Counted from the first letter of the stretch, positions 13,543 through 21,523 are shown. The stretch is DNA of 21,715 bases from CAZDBA01 sp964503615 (GCA_964503615.1 CAZDBA010000088.1:1-21715); one strand, 5' to 3'. Translations and numbers: made by a program. Notes: generated by a model not told the origin, from the letters alone.

Positions 13543-15435
13543 TTGGAAACGGACTTGGTTTCACTTTTAAAATCGGCTATTTGGCTCAAGGGGATTAGAA
13601 ATCAGGCCGCTGAGTACGGAAAGCTCTCCGACCAGGAGTTGCGAGGTACCAGCCTCGATCTTGCTCATGAAGCTCGTCGGCTTCAAAAACACTCACAACT
13701 GCTTGTGCGTGGATTTGCATTGGTCCAAGCTGCGGCGACTCGTGCCTTGGGAATGACGCACTACGATGTCCAGTTGCTGGGTGGAAGAGCGATGTGTAAC
13801 GGTCACATTGCCGAGATGAGAACGGGTGAGGGCAAGACGCTGACGGCAACTTTGCCGATGTACATTCACGCTTTGCAAGGGCGTGGTGCGTTGCTGGCCA
13901 CCGCCAATGACTATCTGGCTCGCCGTGATGCGGAGCTGATGCAGCCGGTCTACCAATTGTTGGGGCTTTCGCTTGGAGTTGTCCAAGAGGACGACTCGCG
14001 CGACCAGCGGCGAGCGTCATATGCTTGTGACATTACCTACGGGACGATGAAGGAGTTTGGTTTCGACTTCCTGCGTGATCATTCGCTGCTTCGAGAGACG
14101 GAGCGAAATCAGCTGTGGTACGGTGCTCCCGCAGCAAGTGGCAAGAACGATCAGCCTGTTCACCGTCCGCCCCAATTTTTATTGGTAGACGAAGCGGACA
14201 GTATTCTGATCGATGATGCGCGGACTCCCATGATTCTCAGTGCTCCTCAGGACGAATCGGTGCAGCAAATGCAAACGGAACTTTACCGTTGGTCTGCCAG
14301 ATGGGCGTCAGTTTTTGAGGAAGATCTTCACTACTGGTACGATCGGGAAAAACGCTCTGTAGACCTCACACCCGAGGGGACAGCCAAAGTCCGAGAGATT
14401 GAAAAGACGCCCGAGTTGGGTGGGACTGGGTTGTTGGAAATGTACGATTTCGTGGAACGGGCGATTCAGGTCTACCGTGACTATCACCGTGATCGAGAGT
14501 ACGTGGTGCGTGATAACGAAGTCGCAATTGTGGACGAGGCTACGGGGCGGATCAGCGAAGGCCGCAGGTGGAGTCGTGGTGTCCATCAAGCGATCGAAGC
14601 CAAAGAGGAACTTGAGGTCACCTCGGATACTTTCACGCAAGCCAAAGTAACGGTCCAATCGTTCGTTAATCGCTTTCCGGAAATCGCCGGAATGACAGGC
14701 ACCGCCAATACCTCGGCTCGTGAATTCAAAACAGTTTACAAAACACCGGTCAGCGTAATTCCGACCAATAGTCCGATTCAGCGAATAGAGCTGCCTGTGA
14801 TCGTAGCCAAAGACCAAGCGGAAAAGTGGGAGTTGATCGTTGAAAACGTAAAAGAGGTTCATGCCATTGGCCGTCCCATTTTGATCGGAACCCGGTCGAT
14901 CGGGTTCTCAGAAGCGCTGTCCCAGGTTCTCACTCAATACAACATTGAGCACAGTGTCCTGAACGCCAGACAGATTGAACACGAAGCGGAGATCGTTGCC
15001 CGTGCCGGTGAAAAAAGTCGCGTAACGGTCGCGACCAATATGGCGGGGCGAGGGACTGATATCAAAGTTGACGATCACGTCCGAGAGTTGGGTGGGTTGC
15101 ATGTGATCGGCACCGAGTTGCATGAGTCGGCTCGCATCGACAATCAATTGTTTGGTCGGTGTGGACGGCAGGGTGACCCGGGTACTGTTCAGCAGTACAT
15201 TTCGTGGGACGACCAATTGTTGGAAACGGCATTTGGAATGGAAACCGCGAACAAGTATCGGAAGTCGGGGAGATCACGATCGAGTCGCTGGTGGGTGGCC
15301 CTGTTTTACAAAGCTCAAAATAAGGTCGAGGTTCGTCATTTCCGCTCCCGAAAGGTCCTGATGTTCAACGAACGGATGTTGGCCAAAAGCCAACGAGAAA
15401 TGGGCTTGGATCCGATTTTGGACAACTACGATTAG
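13543..15435 (+). CDS. Short SecA-like translocase ATPase lacking the C-terminal scaffold
   Basis: DEAD-type motor related to SecA, which drives protein export through SecYEG by ATP hydrolysis. Seen: Walker A MRTGEGKT (92-99), Walker B LLVDEADS (213-220), a cross-linking-domain signature IVDEATGRISEGRRW (329-343), MTGTA (384-388), and NBD2 with VATNMAGRGTDIK (496-508) and QLFGRCGRQGDPG (535-547). Both nucleotide domains are therefore intact. At 630 residues it is much shorter than housekeeping SecA (about 850-950). It stops just after the segment that begins the long scaffold helix, so the two-helix finger, wing domain and zinc-binding tail are absent. The start is TTG 13543, the first start after an in-frame stop at 13528. 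Followed after 250 bases by the GAF-HlyD gene. Likely an accessory SecA-like ATPase, not the essential one. Confidence 0.88.
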   Translation: METDLVSLLKSAIWLKGIRNQAAEYGKLSDQELRGTSLDLAHEARRLQKHSQLLVRGFALVQAAATRALGMTHYDVQLLGGRAMCNGHIAEMRTGEGKTLTATLPMYIHALQGRGALLATANDYLARRDAELMQPVYQLLGLSLGVVQEDDSRDQRRASYACDITYGTMKEFGFDFLRDHSLLRETERNQLWYGAPAASGKNDQPVHRPPQFLLVDEADSILIDDARTPMILSAPQDESVQQMQTELYRWSARWASVFEEDLHYWYDREKRSVDLTPEGTAKVREIEKTPELGGTGLLEMYDFVERAIQVYRDYHRDREYVVRDNEVAIVDEATGRISEGRRWSRGVHQAIEAKEELEVTSDTFTQAKVTVQSFVNRFPEIAGMTGTANTSAREFKTVYKTPVSVIPTNSPIQRIELPVIVAKDQAEKWELIVENVKEVHAIGRPILIGTRSIGFSEALSQVLTQYNIEHSVLNARQIEHEAEIVARAGEKSRVTVATNMAGRGTDIKVDDHVRELGGLHVIGTELHESARIDNQLFGRCGRQGDPGTVQQYISWDDQLLETAFGMETANKYRKSGRSRSSRWWVALFYKAQNKVEVRHFRSRKVLMFNERMLAKSQREMGLDPILDNYD

Positions 15436-15685
15436 CGGTCAGTAGCAGTCTGGCTAATCAAACAACAGGGACTATTCTGCCTAGCTGGCAACTATAATCG
15501 AAGATGCAAACTCAGCCCTTTTTAGCAGCCGCAGACCTATGTTTTTAATCGGTCTATACTTAGGTGAAAGCGTCGTGGCAAAGCCCTTTCACCCAACCAG
15601 TCCACATGCTCTAATCCTTTTCATACTCCGGAATGTTGCCTGCCCTCGACGTTCCAGGAATTTTTCCGGGCCACAATGAGTCGAA
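15436..15685. other. Spacer between the SecA-like and GAF-HlyD genes
   Basis: 250 bases holding TATAAT at 15493-15498 and TATACT at 15555-15560 without good -35 partners. An unconvincing 46-codon frame lies at 15539-15679. A promoter here is plausible, so the SecA-like gene may be a separate transcription unit. Confidence 0.35.
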
Positions 15686-17713
15686 ATGAACGTTGAATCG
15701 AAACGAGCTTATACCGCTGATGAGATTAAATCAGAGGTTCGGAAAACTATCGTTCAATTAAGGGAGCTCGCGCGGACTCAGGGGGACTTTAACCAGTTCG
15801 TCCAATCGGTGTTGGGCAAGATCGTCGGGCTTACGGGCGCTCATGGCGCTTTGCTGTGGCAAGTCGATGGAAAAGGGCAACCTCAGGTTACGCATGCCGT
15901 CGGAAATCGAGTTCGCGAGATTGCTCCTGAATCGAAACAGCATGGCAATCTGGTAACCGAAGTGATGGCGAAAGAGACGCCTCTCGGGTTAGCCTCGGAT
16001 GCCGTTGTGGTAGCTGGCGAATCGAAGCGGTCGATCAAGAACACAACTCCGTTTCTTCTGTTGTTTGCTCCAATCCACAATCGAAAGCGGGTTTGCTGTG
16101 GTACGATCGAGTTGCTTCAGCGAAACGAGATTTCGGAATCAGCTCAGGATGGTTATCTGAATTTCCTCGGTCAGATCGCGGGGCTGTTTCCGCGTTGGCA
16201 CGAGCATCAGGATCTCCAGCGACTTTCCAATAAAGAGTCGACTTGGGGCAGTAAAATGCAGTTCGTCACTGAAGTGCATCGCAGTATTCAAGTCAAAGAA
16301 ACGGCCTACGCTCTGGCCAACGAAGTTCGTCGCTTATTGAATTGCGATCGAGTCAGTGTTGCCCGTTGGGTAGGTAGAAAATGCAAAGTCACCGCGATCA
16401 GTTCACAGGATAAATTTGACAATCGCTCCAACGTGGTGCGCAAGTTGGGCAATGTCGCGACCAGCTGTCTTGCCAGCGATACCGAAGTTTGGCTGACCGG
16501 CAACACCGAAGGGATCGCGCCGGCACTGGCGACAAAGATTAATGATTACCTGGATGAATCGCACAGTCGCACTTTTATTGTGATCCCCTTGTTTGATCGC
16601 CCCCAAATCGATTCCGATCAAAGCGAACAGACGCGTCGTCACTTGAAGAATAAAAAGCTGGGCGCTTTGATTGTTGAATATTTTGACACCGAAGTTTCTC
16701 GCCAACAAATCAACGAAGATTCTGAATTGGCGCGGACCCAATCGGAACTGGCGATGGCGAATGCTGAGCGTCATAGTACGATCTTTATGCAACCAGTTTT
16801 GCAAAAAGTCGGTTGGTTACAACAGTTGTTGTTTCGCGATCATCGAATCAAAACACTTCTGGGACTTACCGCATTGGTTCTCGGGATTCTGTTTTTGTGC
16901 TTTTTCCAAGTCGAACATAAGATGAAGATCCACGGCGTTCTTCAACCCGCTAACCGAAGCGATATCCACACGATTGCGGAGGGAGTAATTACCGATTTGT
17001 TGGTTGGTCATAACGAGCTTGTTGAGCCGGGCCAGCCGTTGTTCAAGCAAAAGAATTTTGACATTGAGTTACAAGTCTCTGAATACGAAGGCAAGATCCT
17101 TACCACCCAAGCCGAGATCGAGCAAAATGAGCGGCAGCGTGGAAATCCTCAACTGACCAAGGCGGATCTTCAGGCGTTGGGAGAAACCGTTCGTGCGTTA
17201 GGGGTTCGCAAAGAAGGGTATGAGCGGTCGTTGGAAAAGTTAAAAGAGAAACAAGCTTCGCTGAACGTTTCCAGCGACATGCGTGGAACTGTTATCACTT
17301 GGAATGCCAAAAAGCGTTTGGAAGGAAAGCCGTTTGCTGCCAACAAGCCCGTGATGACGATCGCCGATTACGAAGGCGACTGGCAGTTAGAACTTAAAAT
17401 TCCGCAAGGCAAAATCGGATACATCAACGCCGCATATGAAAAGAACGATGGCAAGCCGTTGCAAATCGATTACCAGATCGCGACCAATCCCAGCGAGAAA
17501 CTGCAGGGCGAGTTGGTCGACATTGCCCAACGGGCTGAGGTCGGTCAGTCAGGGAATTCCGAGTTCCGAGCGATCGGTGCGGCCGATATTGAGAATCGAG
17601 AAACGTTACGTCCTGGTGTTGGCGTGACGGCTCGAGTGCATTGTGGCAAGCAGCCTATCGGGCACGTTTGGACGTATCAAATTATTGACTACTTCCGCAC
17701 TTGGTTCTTTTAA
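15686..17713 (+). CDS. GAF-GAF sensor fused to a HlyD/lipoyl-type membrane fusion domain
   Basis: 675 residues in an unusual order. Residues about 30-170 and 195-365 look like two GAF domains (alternating beta/alpha, RRLLNCDRVSVARWVG, RTFIVIPLFD, LGALIVEYFD). One membrane helix follows at about 388-408, then a periplasmic HlyD-like part: lipoyl half 420-465 (GVITDLLVGHNELVEPGQPL), alpha hairpin or coiled coil about 465-528, second lipoyl half about 530-565 and a beta-barrel to 655. It should therefore sense something in the cytoplasm and act as an adaptor outside. No kinase or output domain is attached. No Shine-Dalgarno site precedes the ATG. The M50-HlyD gene follows after 15 bases, so the two are almost surely cotranscribed and may form a complex. 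Confidence 0.85.
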   Translation: MNVESKRAYTADEIKSEVRKTIVQLRELARTQGDFNQFVQSVLGKIVGLTGAHGALLWQVDGKGQPQVTHAVGNRVREIAPESKQHGNLVTEVMAKETPLGLASDAVVVAGESKRSIKNTTPFLLLFAPIHNRKRVCCGTIELLQRNEISESAQDGYLNFLGQIAGLFPRWHEHQDLQRLSNKESTWGSKMQFVTEVHRSIQVKETAYALANEVRRLLNCDRVSVARWVGRKCKVTAISSQDKFDNRSNVVRKLGNVATSCLASDTEVWLTGNTEGIAPALATKINDYLDESHSRTFIVIPLFDRPQIDSDQSEQTRRHLKNKKLGALIVEYFDTEVSRQQINEDSELARTQSELAMANAERHSTIFMQPVLQKVGWLQQLLFRDHRIKTLLGLTALVLGILFLCFFQVEHKMKIHGVLQPANRSDIHTIAEGVITDLLVGHNELVEPGQPLFKQKNFDIELQVSEYEGKILTTQAEIEQNERQRGNPQLTKADLQALGETVRALGVRKEGYERSLEKLKEKQASLNVSSDMRGTVITWNAKKRLEGKPFAANKPVMTIADYEGDWQLELKIPQGKIGYINAAYEKNDGKPLQIDYQIATNPSEKLQGELVDIAQRAEVGQSGNSEFRAIGAADIENRETLRPGVGVTARVHCGKQPIGHVWTYQIIDYFRTWFF

Positions 17714-17717
17714 TCGC

Positions 17718-17722
17718 GGAGA
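17718..17722 (+). promoter_or_regulatory. Ribosome binding site selecting the 17729 start
   Basis: GGAGA ends 6 bases before ATG 17729 but touches ATG 17723, leaving no room for a ribosome to use the earlier codon. Confidence 0.6.
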
Positions 17723-17728
17723 ATGCCG

Positions 17729-19960
17729 ATGTCGGTTATTTCGCCGCCAAAATCTTCTGAGCCTCCTGTCAAACTCAAGATGCGAGGTGATCTGACGTTC
17801 GATCGCCAGACCTATCAGGGCGTCGAGTACTGGGTGGTCAAAGAACCGGTCGGCCAGAAGTTCTATCAGTTTCCGCCCAACGTCGTCTATCTGCTAAAGA
17901 TGCTGGATGGGACTCGATCGGTAGAACAGATCATCGACGAATATCACGTCGCCTACTCTCCCAAGAGAATCACGCGTGCTGATCTTCAGCAGTTGATGAC
18001 CCGTTTCCACAAAGATGGATTGGTAATCTCGGATGCGTCCGGCCAGGGAAGTGAACTACTTCGCCGAGCGCGAAAAAGCATCGCGATGGAACGCGTTGGA
18101 AGCATGACCAATATTCTCGCGATTCGTTACAAGGGCTTTGACCCTGAACGGATTCTGAACGCATTGATCAAGTGGACTTGGTGGCTGTTCACACCGACTG
18201 CGGTCATCATAACGCTGGTGCTTGCTGCGATTGCTCTAACGAGCGTGATCGTGAATTGGGCTGAGTTTCAGGCTCGCTTGCCCGGGTTCGACGCGTTCTT
18301 TGATGTCAAGCGTTGGTACATGTTTGCCAGTGTCCTTTGCATTGCGAAAGTGATCCACGAGTTCGGCCATGGGCTTGCCTGTAAACGACTGGGTGGCGAA
18401 TGTCACGAGATCGGTTTTATGCTGCTGGTCCTGACGCCCTGTTTGTATTGCAATGTGTCCGATAGTTGGCGATTGCCCAATAAATGGCATCGAGCCGCGA
18501 TCGGTGCCGCGGGAATGTACGTCGAAGTTATTCTGGCAACGATCGCCACGTACATCTGGTGGTTCGCTGAGCCCGGCATCGTTCAGGATATTTGTTTGCA
18601 GTTTATGTTGGTTTCGTCGGTCAGCACGGTACTATTCAATGGAAACCCGTTGCTTCGTTTCGACGGATACTACATCATGAGTGATGTTCTGGAGATTCCG
18701 AACCTGCAACAAAAGTCATCCAAGGCTCTAACGACTTTACTGGGACGTCATTGGTTGGGGTTGGAGATTCCGGACGATCAATTGATGCCAACGAACCGCC
18801 CGCTCTCATTTGCGATGTTTACTGTGGCGGCGTTTATTTATCGTTGGGTCATCATGTTTTCGATCTTGTTGTTTCTGACTCGTTGGTTAGAACCGTATGG
18901 ATTGGATTCGTTGGGGCGAGGGATCGCAGCGTTTTCAATCTTGAGCATGCTGTTGTGGCCTGGTTATCGTTTATACAAATACATGTCAGTTCCTGGACGG
19001 CTGCATCAAGTGAAAAAGAAACGTTTTTCTATTATCGGTCTGATTTTTTTGGCGGCATTGGGATGTCTTTTGTTTATCCCCCTGCCCTGCCAAATGCGAG
19101 CTCCCGTCGTTCTGGTGCCGCAGAATTTTGAAACGATTTACGTTCAGGAGTCAGGGTTGTTAAAGCAACCGTTGATTCAACCTGGCGATAATGTCGAACC
19201 GGGGCGAGTTCTCGCTGAGTTGGATAACGTTGAACTTGAGCTTGCTTTGGCCGAAGCACAAAGTCAGTTGGCTCAAAGGCAGAGCGAGAAAATAATTGCG
19301 TTGCGCCGTGGTGCTGCAGATGGGGGCTTTGAACGGTTGGATTCGATCGAGTCCGGTATTAGTGACGCGTTGACACAAATCTCCAAGCTTGAGCAAAGGA
19401 TAAAAACGTTAAGGCTCACCAGCAGTATCTCCGGAACCGTATTGGCGACACCGTATCAGCCACAGGCTGATGCCAGTTCTCAAGTCATTGATCCGCAACC
19501 TTTGTTGACGGGGCGCAATGGAAGTGTGACTTGCGTTGCTGGCCAGCGATTTTGCGAAGTTGCTGATTTATCCCAGTGGTACGCGATCGTGTTGCTGACA
19601 GAGAATCAGATGGATTTTGCTTCGAAGGGTCAATTGGCCCGCATCAAACTGTACGCAGAACCCTGGCGAGTGATCGAAGCTGAAATTGAAGCGATCGGTG
19701 TATCGGATCGTTCACTGGAAAAAGATGATCGTTTCGAACCGGTTGAGCAGTTAATACAACGTATCGAGTTGCCCGATCTGGTGTCAGAATTGGTGTCGCA
19801 ACAAGGCCAAGGTGACATTCAGTACTTTGCTCGTGTTCCGATCGAAAACGGGAAGATCCCATTCAAGATTGGATACGGCGGGCAGTGCCGAATGGATACC
19901 CGCAAACGCTCAATCGGCGAGCGAATCATGTTCTGGCTAAGTGAGAACTTTGGAACCTAA
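17729..19960 (+). CDS. PqqD-like + site-2 protease (M50) + HlyD/lipoyl fusion protein
   Basis: 743 residues from ATG 17729. ATG 17723, two codons earlier, is too close to the ribosome site. N-terminus (about 18-105): a PqqD-like winged-helix domain, beta strands then FPPNVVYLLKMLDGTRSVEQ and a helical pair, of the sort used as a RiPP recognition element. Middle: a multi-helix intramembrane metalloprotease with the zinc motif HEFGH (210-214) and NPLLRFDGYY (306-315), whose D312 is the expected third ligand. More membrane helices run to about 452. C-terminus: periplasmic HlyD-like part with a lipoyl half (about 463-500), coiled coil (about 500-565) and a second half to about 720. It could cleave or simply bind substrates in the membrane and pass them to an adaptor. 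Cotranscribed with the GAF-HlyD gene 15 bases upstream. Confidence 0.9.
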   Translation: MSVISPPKSSEPPVKLKMRGDLTFDRQTYQGVEYWVVKEPVGQKFYQFPPNVVYLLKMLDGTRSVEQIIDEYHVAYSPKRITRADLQQLMTRFHKDGLVISDASGQGSELLRRARKSIAMERVGSMTNILAIRYKGFDPERILNALIKWTWWLFTPTAVIITLVLAAIALTSVIVNWAEFQARLPGFDAFFDVKRWYMFASVLCIAKVIHEFGHGLACKRLGGECHEIGFMLLVLTPCLYCNVSDSWRLPNKWHRAAIGAAGMYVEVILATIATYIWWFAEPGIVQDICLQFMLVSSVSTVLFNGNPLLRFDGYYIMSDVLEIPNLQQKSSKALTTLLGRHWLGLEIPDDQLMPTNRPLSFAMFTVAAFIYRWVIMFSILLFLTRWLEPYGLDSLGRGIAAFSILSMLLWPGYRLYKYMSVPGRLHQVKKKRFSIIGLIFLAALGCLLFIPLPCQMRAPVVLVPQNFETIYVQESGLLKQPLIQPGDNVEPGRVLAELDNVELELALAEAQSQLAQRQSEKIIALRRGAADGGFERLDSIESGISDALTQISKLEQRIKTLRLTSSISGTVLATPYQPQADASSQVIDPQPLLTGRNGSVTCVAGQRFCEVADLSQWYAIVLLTENQMDFASKGQLARIKLYAEPWRVIEAEIEAIGVSDRSLEKDDRFEPVEQLIQRIELPDLVSELVSQQGQGDIQYFARVPIENGKIPFKIGYGGQCRMDTRKRSIGERIMFWLSENFGT

Positions 19961-20005
19961 GTAGTGGCTGCGAGGCAAAATTCTTGTAACTTGTCAGTGC
20001 TATCT

Positions 20006-20046
20006 GAATTCAAATGAATTCTGGCGAATCCTACTTATTTTAGGAT
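20006..20046. other. Two small dyads after the M50 gene
   Basis: GAATTCA/TGAATTC (20006-20021, 2-base spacer) and ATCCTA/TAGGAT (20028-20046, 7-base loop) lie 46 and 68 bases after the M50 stop. Either may be a weak terminator or an operator for the next gene. No T-tract follows. Confidence 0.3.
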
Positions 20047-20164
20047 GGTCCTTAGCCCGATTGTCACCGCTTTGTAACAACGTAGCGTACTCTTCTGGCT
20101 TCACTTGCTTTGCCAGAGTATATTTGTAAGGGGATGGGGCTTAGTTTTTTGACATTAAAGTTAA

Positions 20165-20169
20165 GAGGG
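20165..20169 (+). promoter_or_regulatory. Ribosome binding site selecting the 20176 start
   Basis: GAGGG ends 6 bases before ATG 20176. The in-frame TTG at 20110 has no such site, and the extra 22 residues would precede a normal-looking soluble N-terminus. Confidence 0.5.
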
Positions 20170-20175
20170 CAAGCG

Positions 20176-20762
20176 ATGGAAAATAGTCTAAATCAATCAG
20201 GCTCACAGCGGCCGGGTGTTCAACAGGTCTTGGGCGGACTCGTTCTCTTTACTTCGGGAATATTGCTGGGCGGCTACGTGATGTGGTCGCAATTCAAGAA
20301 CGACTCCAAACCAGAAACTGGAAATAGCCCCGTTCTTTCGACCGTCGCTGCTGAATCGGAGAGCCAGGATAGTGTTTTGATGGGTGGGACCAAATCTGCA
20401 GTTATCGTTTTATCAAAAGACGTCGAATCGGTGATGTTGCCGACTCCAGCGGTTCCAGCGGTTNNNNNNNNNNNNNNNNNNNNNNNNNNNNNNNNNNNNN
20501 NNNNNNNNNNNNNNNNNNNNNNNNNNNNNNNNNNNNNNNNNNNNNNNNNNNNNNNNNNNNNNNTCCAGCGGTTCCAGCGGTTGATGAATCGGGGTGGCGC
20601 TCTCCTATTGTTCCCTCAGTCAAAGTAGAACCTACAGATAAAAACATTTTCGTTCCTAGTCCTATCGGTACAAAGTCGGCGCCAGTGTTTGAACCGCTGG
20701 ACATATCCTTCGAGCCTCAGGGTTTTAAATCAAAGGGTAAAGCGGTCCGGGGCAAACAATGA
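20176..20762 (+). CDS. Single-pass membrane protein with Pro-Ala-Val tandem repeat, split by an assembly gap
   Basis: Unknown function. Residues 1-17 are cytoplasmic, about 18-38 form one membrane helix (VLGGLVLFTSGILLGGYVMW), and the rest is a low-complexity periplasmic tail. The gap at 20464-20563 falls inside a 9-base tandem repeat CCAGCGGTT coding Pro-Ala-Val; two copies are seen on each side (20446-20463 and 20565-20582). Keeping the repeat in frame across the gap gives a 59-residue tail from Asp at 20583, ending at TGA 20760-20762, which overlaps the next gene's ATG. Translating the 100 Ns literally shifts frame and ends wrongly at 20628, so the real gap is probably 8 modulo 9 bases. 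Start ATG 20176 has GAGGG upstream. I do not recognise a family. Confidence 0.75.
20446..20582 (+). repeat. 9-base tandem repeat (CCAGCGGTT), collapsed in the assembly
   Basis: Four perfect copies are visible, two before and two after the 100-N gap, with one extra T of a further copy at 20564. Copy number is unknown because the gap hides the middle. It encodes Pro-Ala-Val units. Confidence 0.85.
20464..20563. other. Assembly gap (100 Ns) within the tandem repeat
   Basis: Exactly 100 Ns of nominal size. Identical repeat units flank it, so the cause is very likely repeat collapse in short-read assembly. Confidence 0.97.
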
Positions 20763-21523
20763 CATTTACGGTTACGTTGGCTGCCAGTTTCAGTTTTCTC
20801 TTTCTGGCTCTTGTATTCTGGCCGTTGGAACGATTCTTTCCAGCGCGAAAGCAGAAGGTGTTGCGGCCAGAGTGGTGGACCGATTTGGCTTTTTTCCTGG
20901 GGCAGTATTTGTTGTGGGGCGCCTTGGTTCTATTTGTCGTTCAGTGGATTTCGACATGGATCGTCTTCCCTGCTTCGACCCAGGTTCGCCAAGCAGTTGC
21001 TGGACAACCGTGGTGGTTGCAAGCGATCGAGGTGGTCGTTTTTAGCGACATGTTGGTGTATTGGGGGCACCGACTGCAACACAAGATTCCTTTGTTGTGG
21101 CGATTCCATTCGATTCACCACAGTGCCGAGCACTTGGATTGGATGGCCGCACATCGAGAGCATCCTTTGGACACGATCTATACGTTAACCTTGGTGAACT
21201 TGCCATTCTTCGTACTCGGGTTTTCATTCGAGACGCTGGCCGGATTTCTTGCGTTTCGAGGCGTGTGGGCGATTTTTATTCATTCCAATGTAAAGCTGCC
21301 GATCGGTCCGCTAAGGATGTTGATCGGTGCGCCTGAATTGCATCATTGGCATCATTCTCGACTGAGAGTGAGTTATAACTACGGGAATTTATCACCGCTG
21401 ATGGATCTGATCTTTGGAACCTATTACTGTCCCGACGAACAGCCTGAAGAGTTGGGGCTGACCGAGCCGATTTCCAGAAGCTATCTCGGGCAGTTATTGC
21501 ACCCGTTTAGAAAAAAATCTTAG
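20759..21523 (+). CDS. Fatty acid hydroxylase / sterol desaturase family protein
   Basis: Membrane di-iron oxygenase that hydroxylates or desaturates lipid-like substrates; the exact substrate is unknown. 254 residues. Seen: the histidine boxes HRLQH (104-108), HSIHH (117-121), HREH (132-135), H175 and HHWHH (195-199), which together supply the di-iron ligands, plus several hydrophobic stretches (about 5-25, 44-66, 140-175). The set is complete, so an active enzyme is expected. Its ATG overlaps the stop of the repeat protein in ATGA (20759-20762), implying translational coupling and a functional link. Bacterial relatives modify sterols, hopanoids, carotenoids or fatty acids. A dyad repeat follows the gene. 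Confidence 0.92.
   Translation: MTFTVTLAASFSFLFLALVFWPLERFFPARKQKVLRPEWWTDLAFFLGQYLLWGALVLFVVQWISTWIVFPASTQVRQAVAGQPWWLQAIEVVVFSDMLVYWGHRLQHKIPLLWRFHSIHHSAEHLDWMAAHREHPLDTIYTLTLVNLPFFVLGFSFETLAGFLAFRGVWAIFIHSNVKLPIGPLRMLIGAPELHHWHHSRLRVSYNYGNLSPLMDLIFGTYYCPDEQPEELGLTEPISRSYLGQLLHPFRKKS

Noticed and set aside
14308..14862. 184-codon open frame antisense to the SecA-like gene
   Set aside because: A shadow of conserved SecA codons with no independent evidence.
13543..15435. Housekeeping secA
   Set aside because: The scaffold, wing and C-terminal zinc-binding regions are missing and the length is about two thirds of normal.
15539..15679. 46-codon frame (MFLIGLYLGES...) before the GAF-HlyD gene, considered as a possible substrate peptide
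   Set aside because: No ribosome site, unfavourable codons (TTA, CTA, ATA) and no recognisable precursor features.
15686..19960. Classical type I secretion system
   Set aside because: HlyD-type domains are present, but no ABC transporter or TolC-like gene lies in the window, and the domain fusions do not fit that system.
20110..20175. In-frame TTG start extending the repeat protein by 22 residues
   Set aside because: No ribosome site, while ATG 20176 has GAGGG at good spacing.
20564..20628. Reading frame through the 100 Ns ending at 20628
   Set aside because: It depends on the arbitrary gap length and breaks the Pro-Ala-Val repeat; the alternative frame runs 59 codons to an ATGA overlap.
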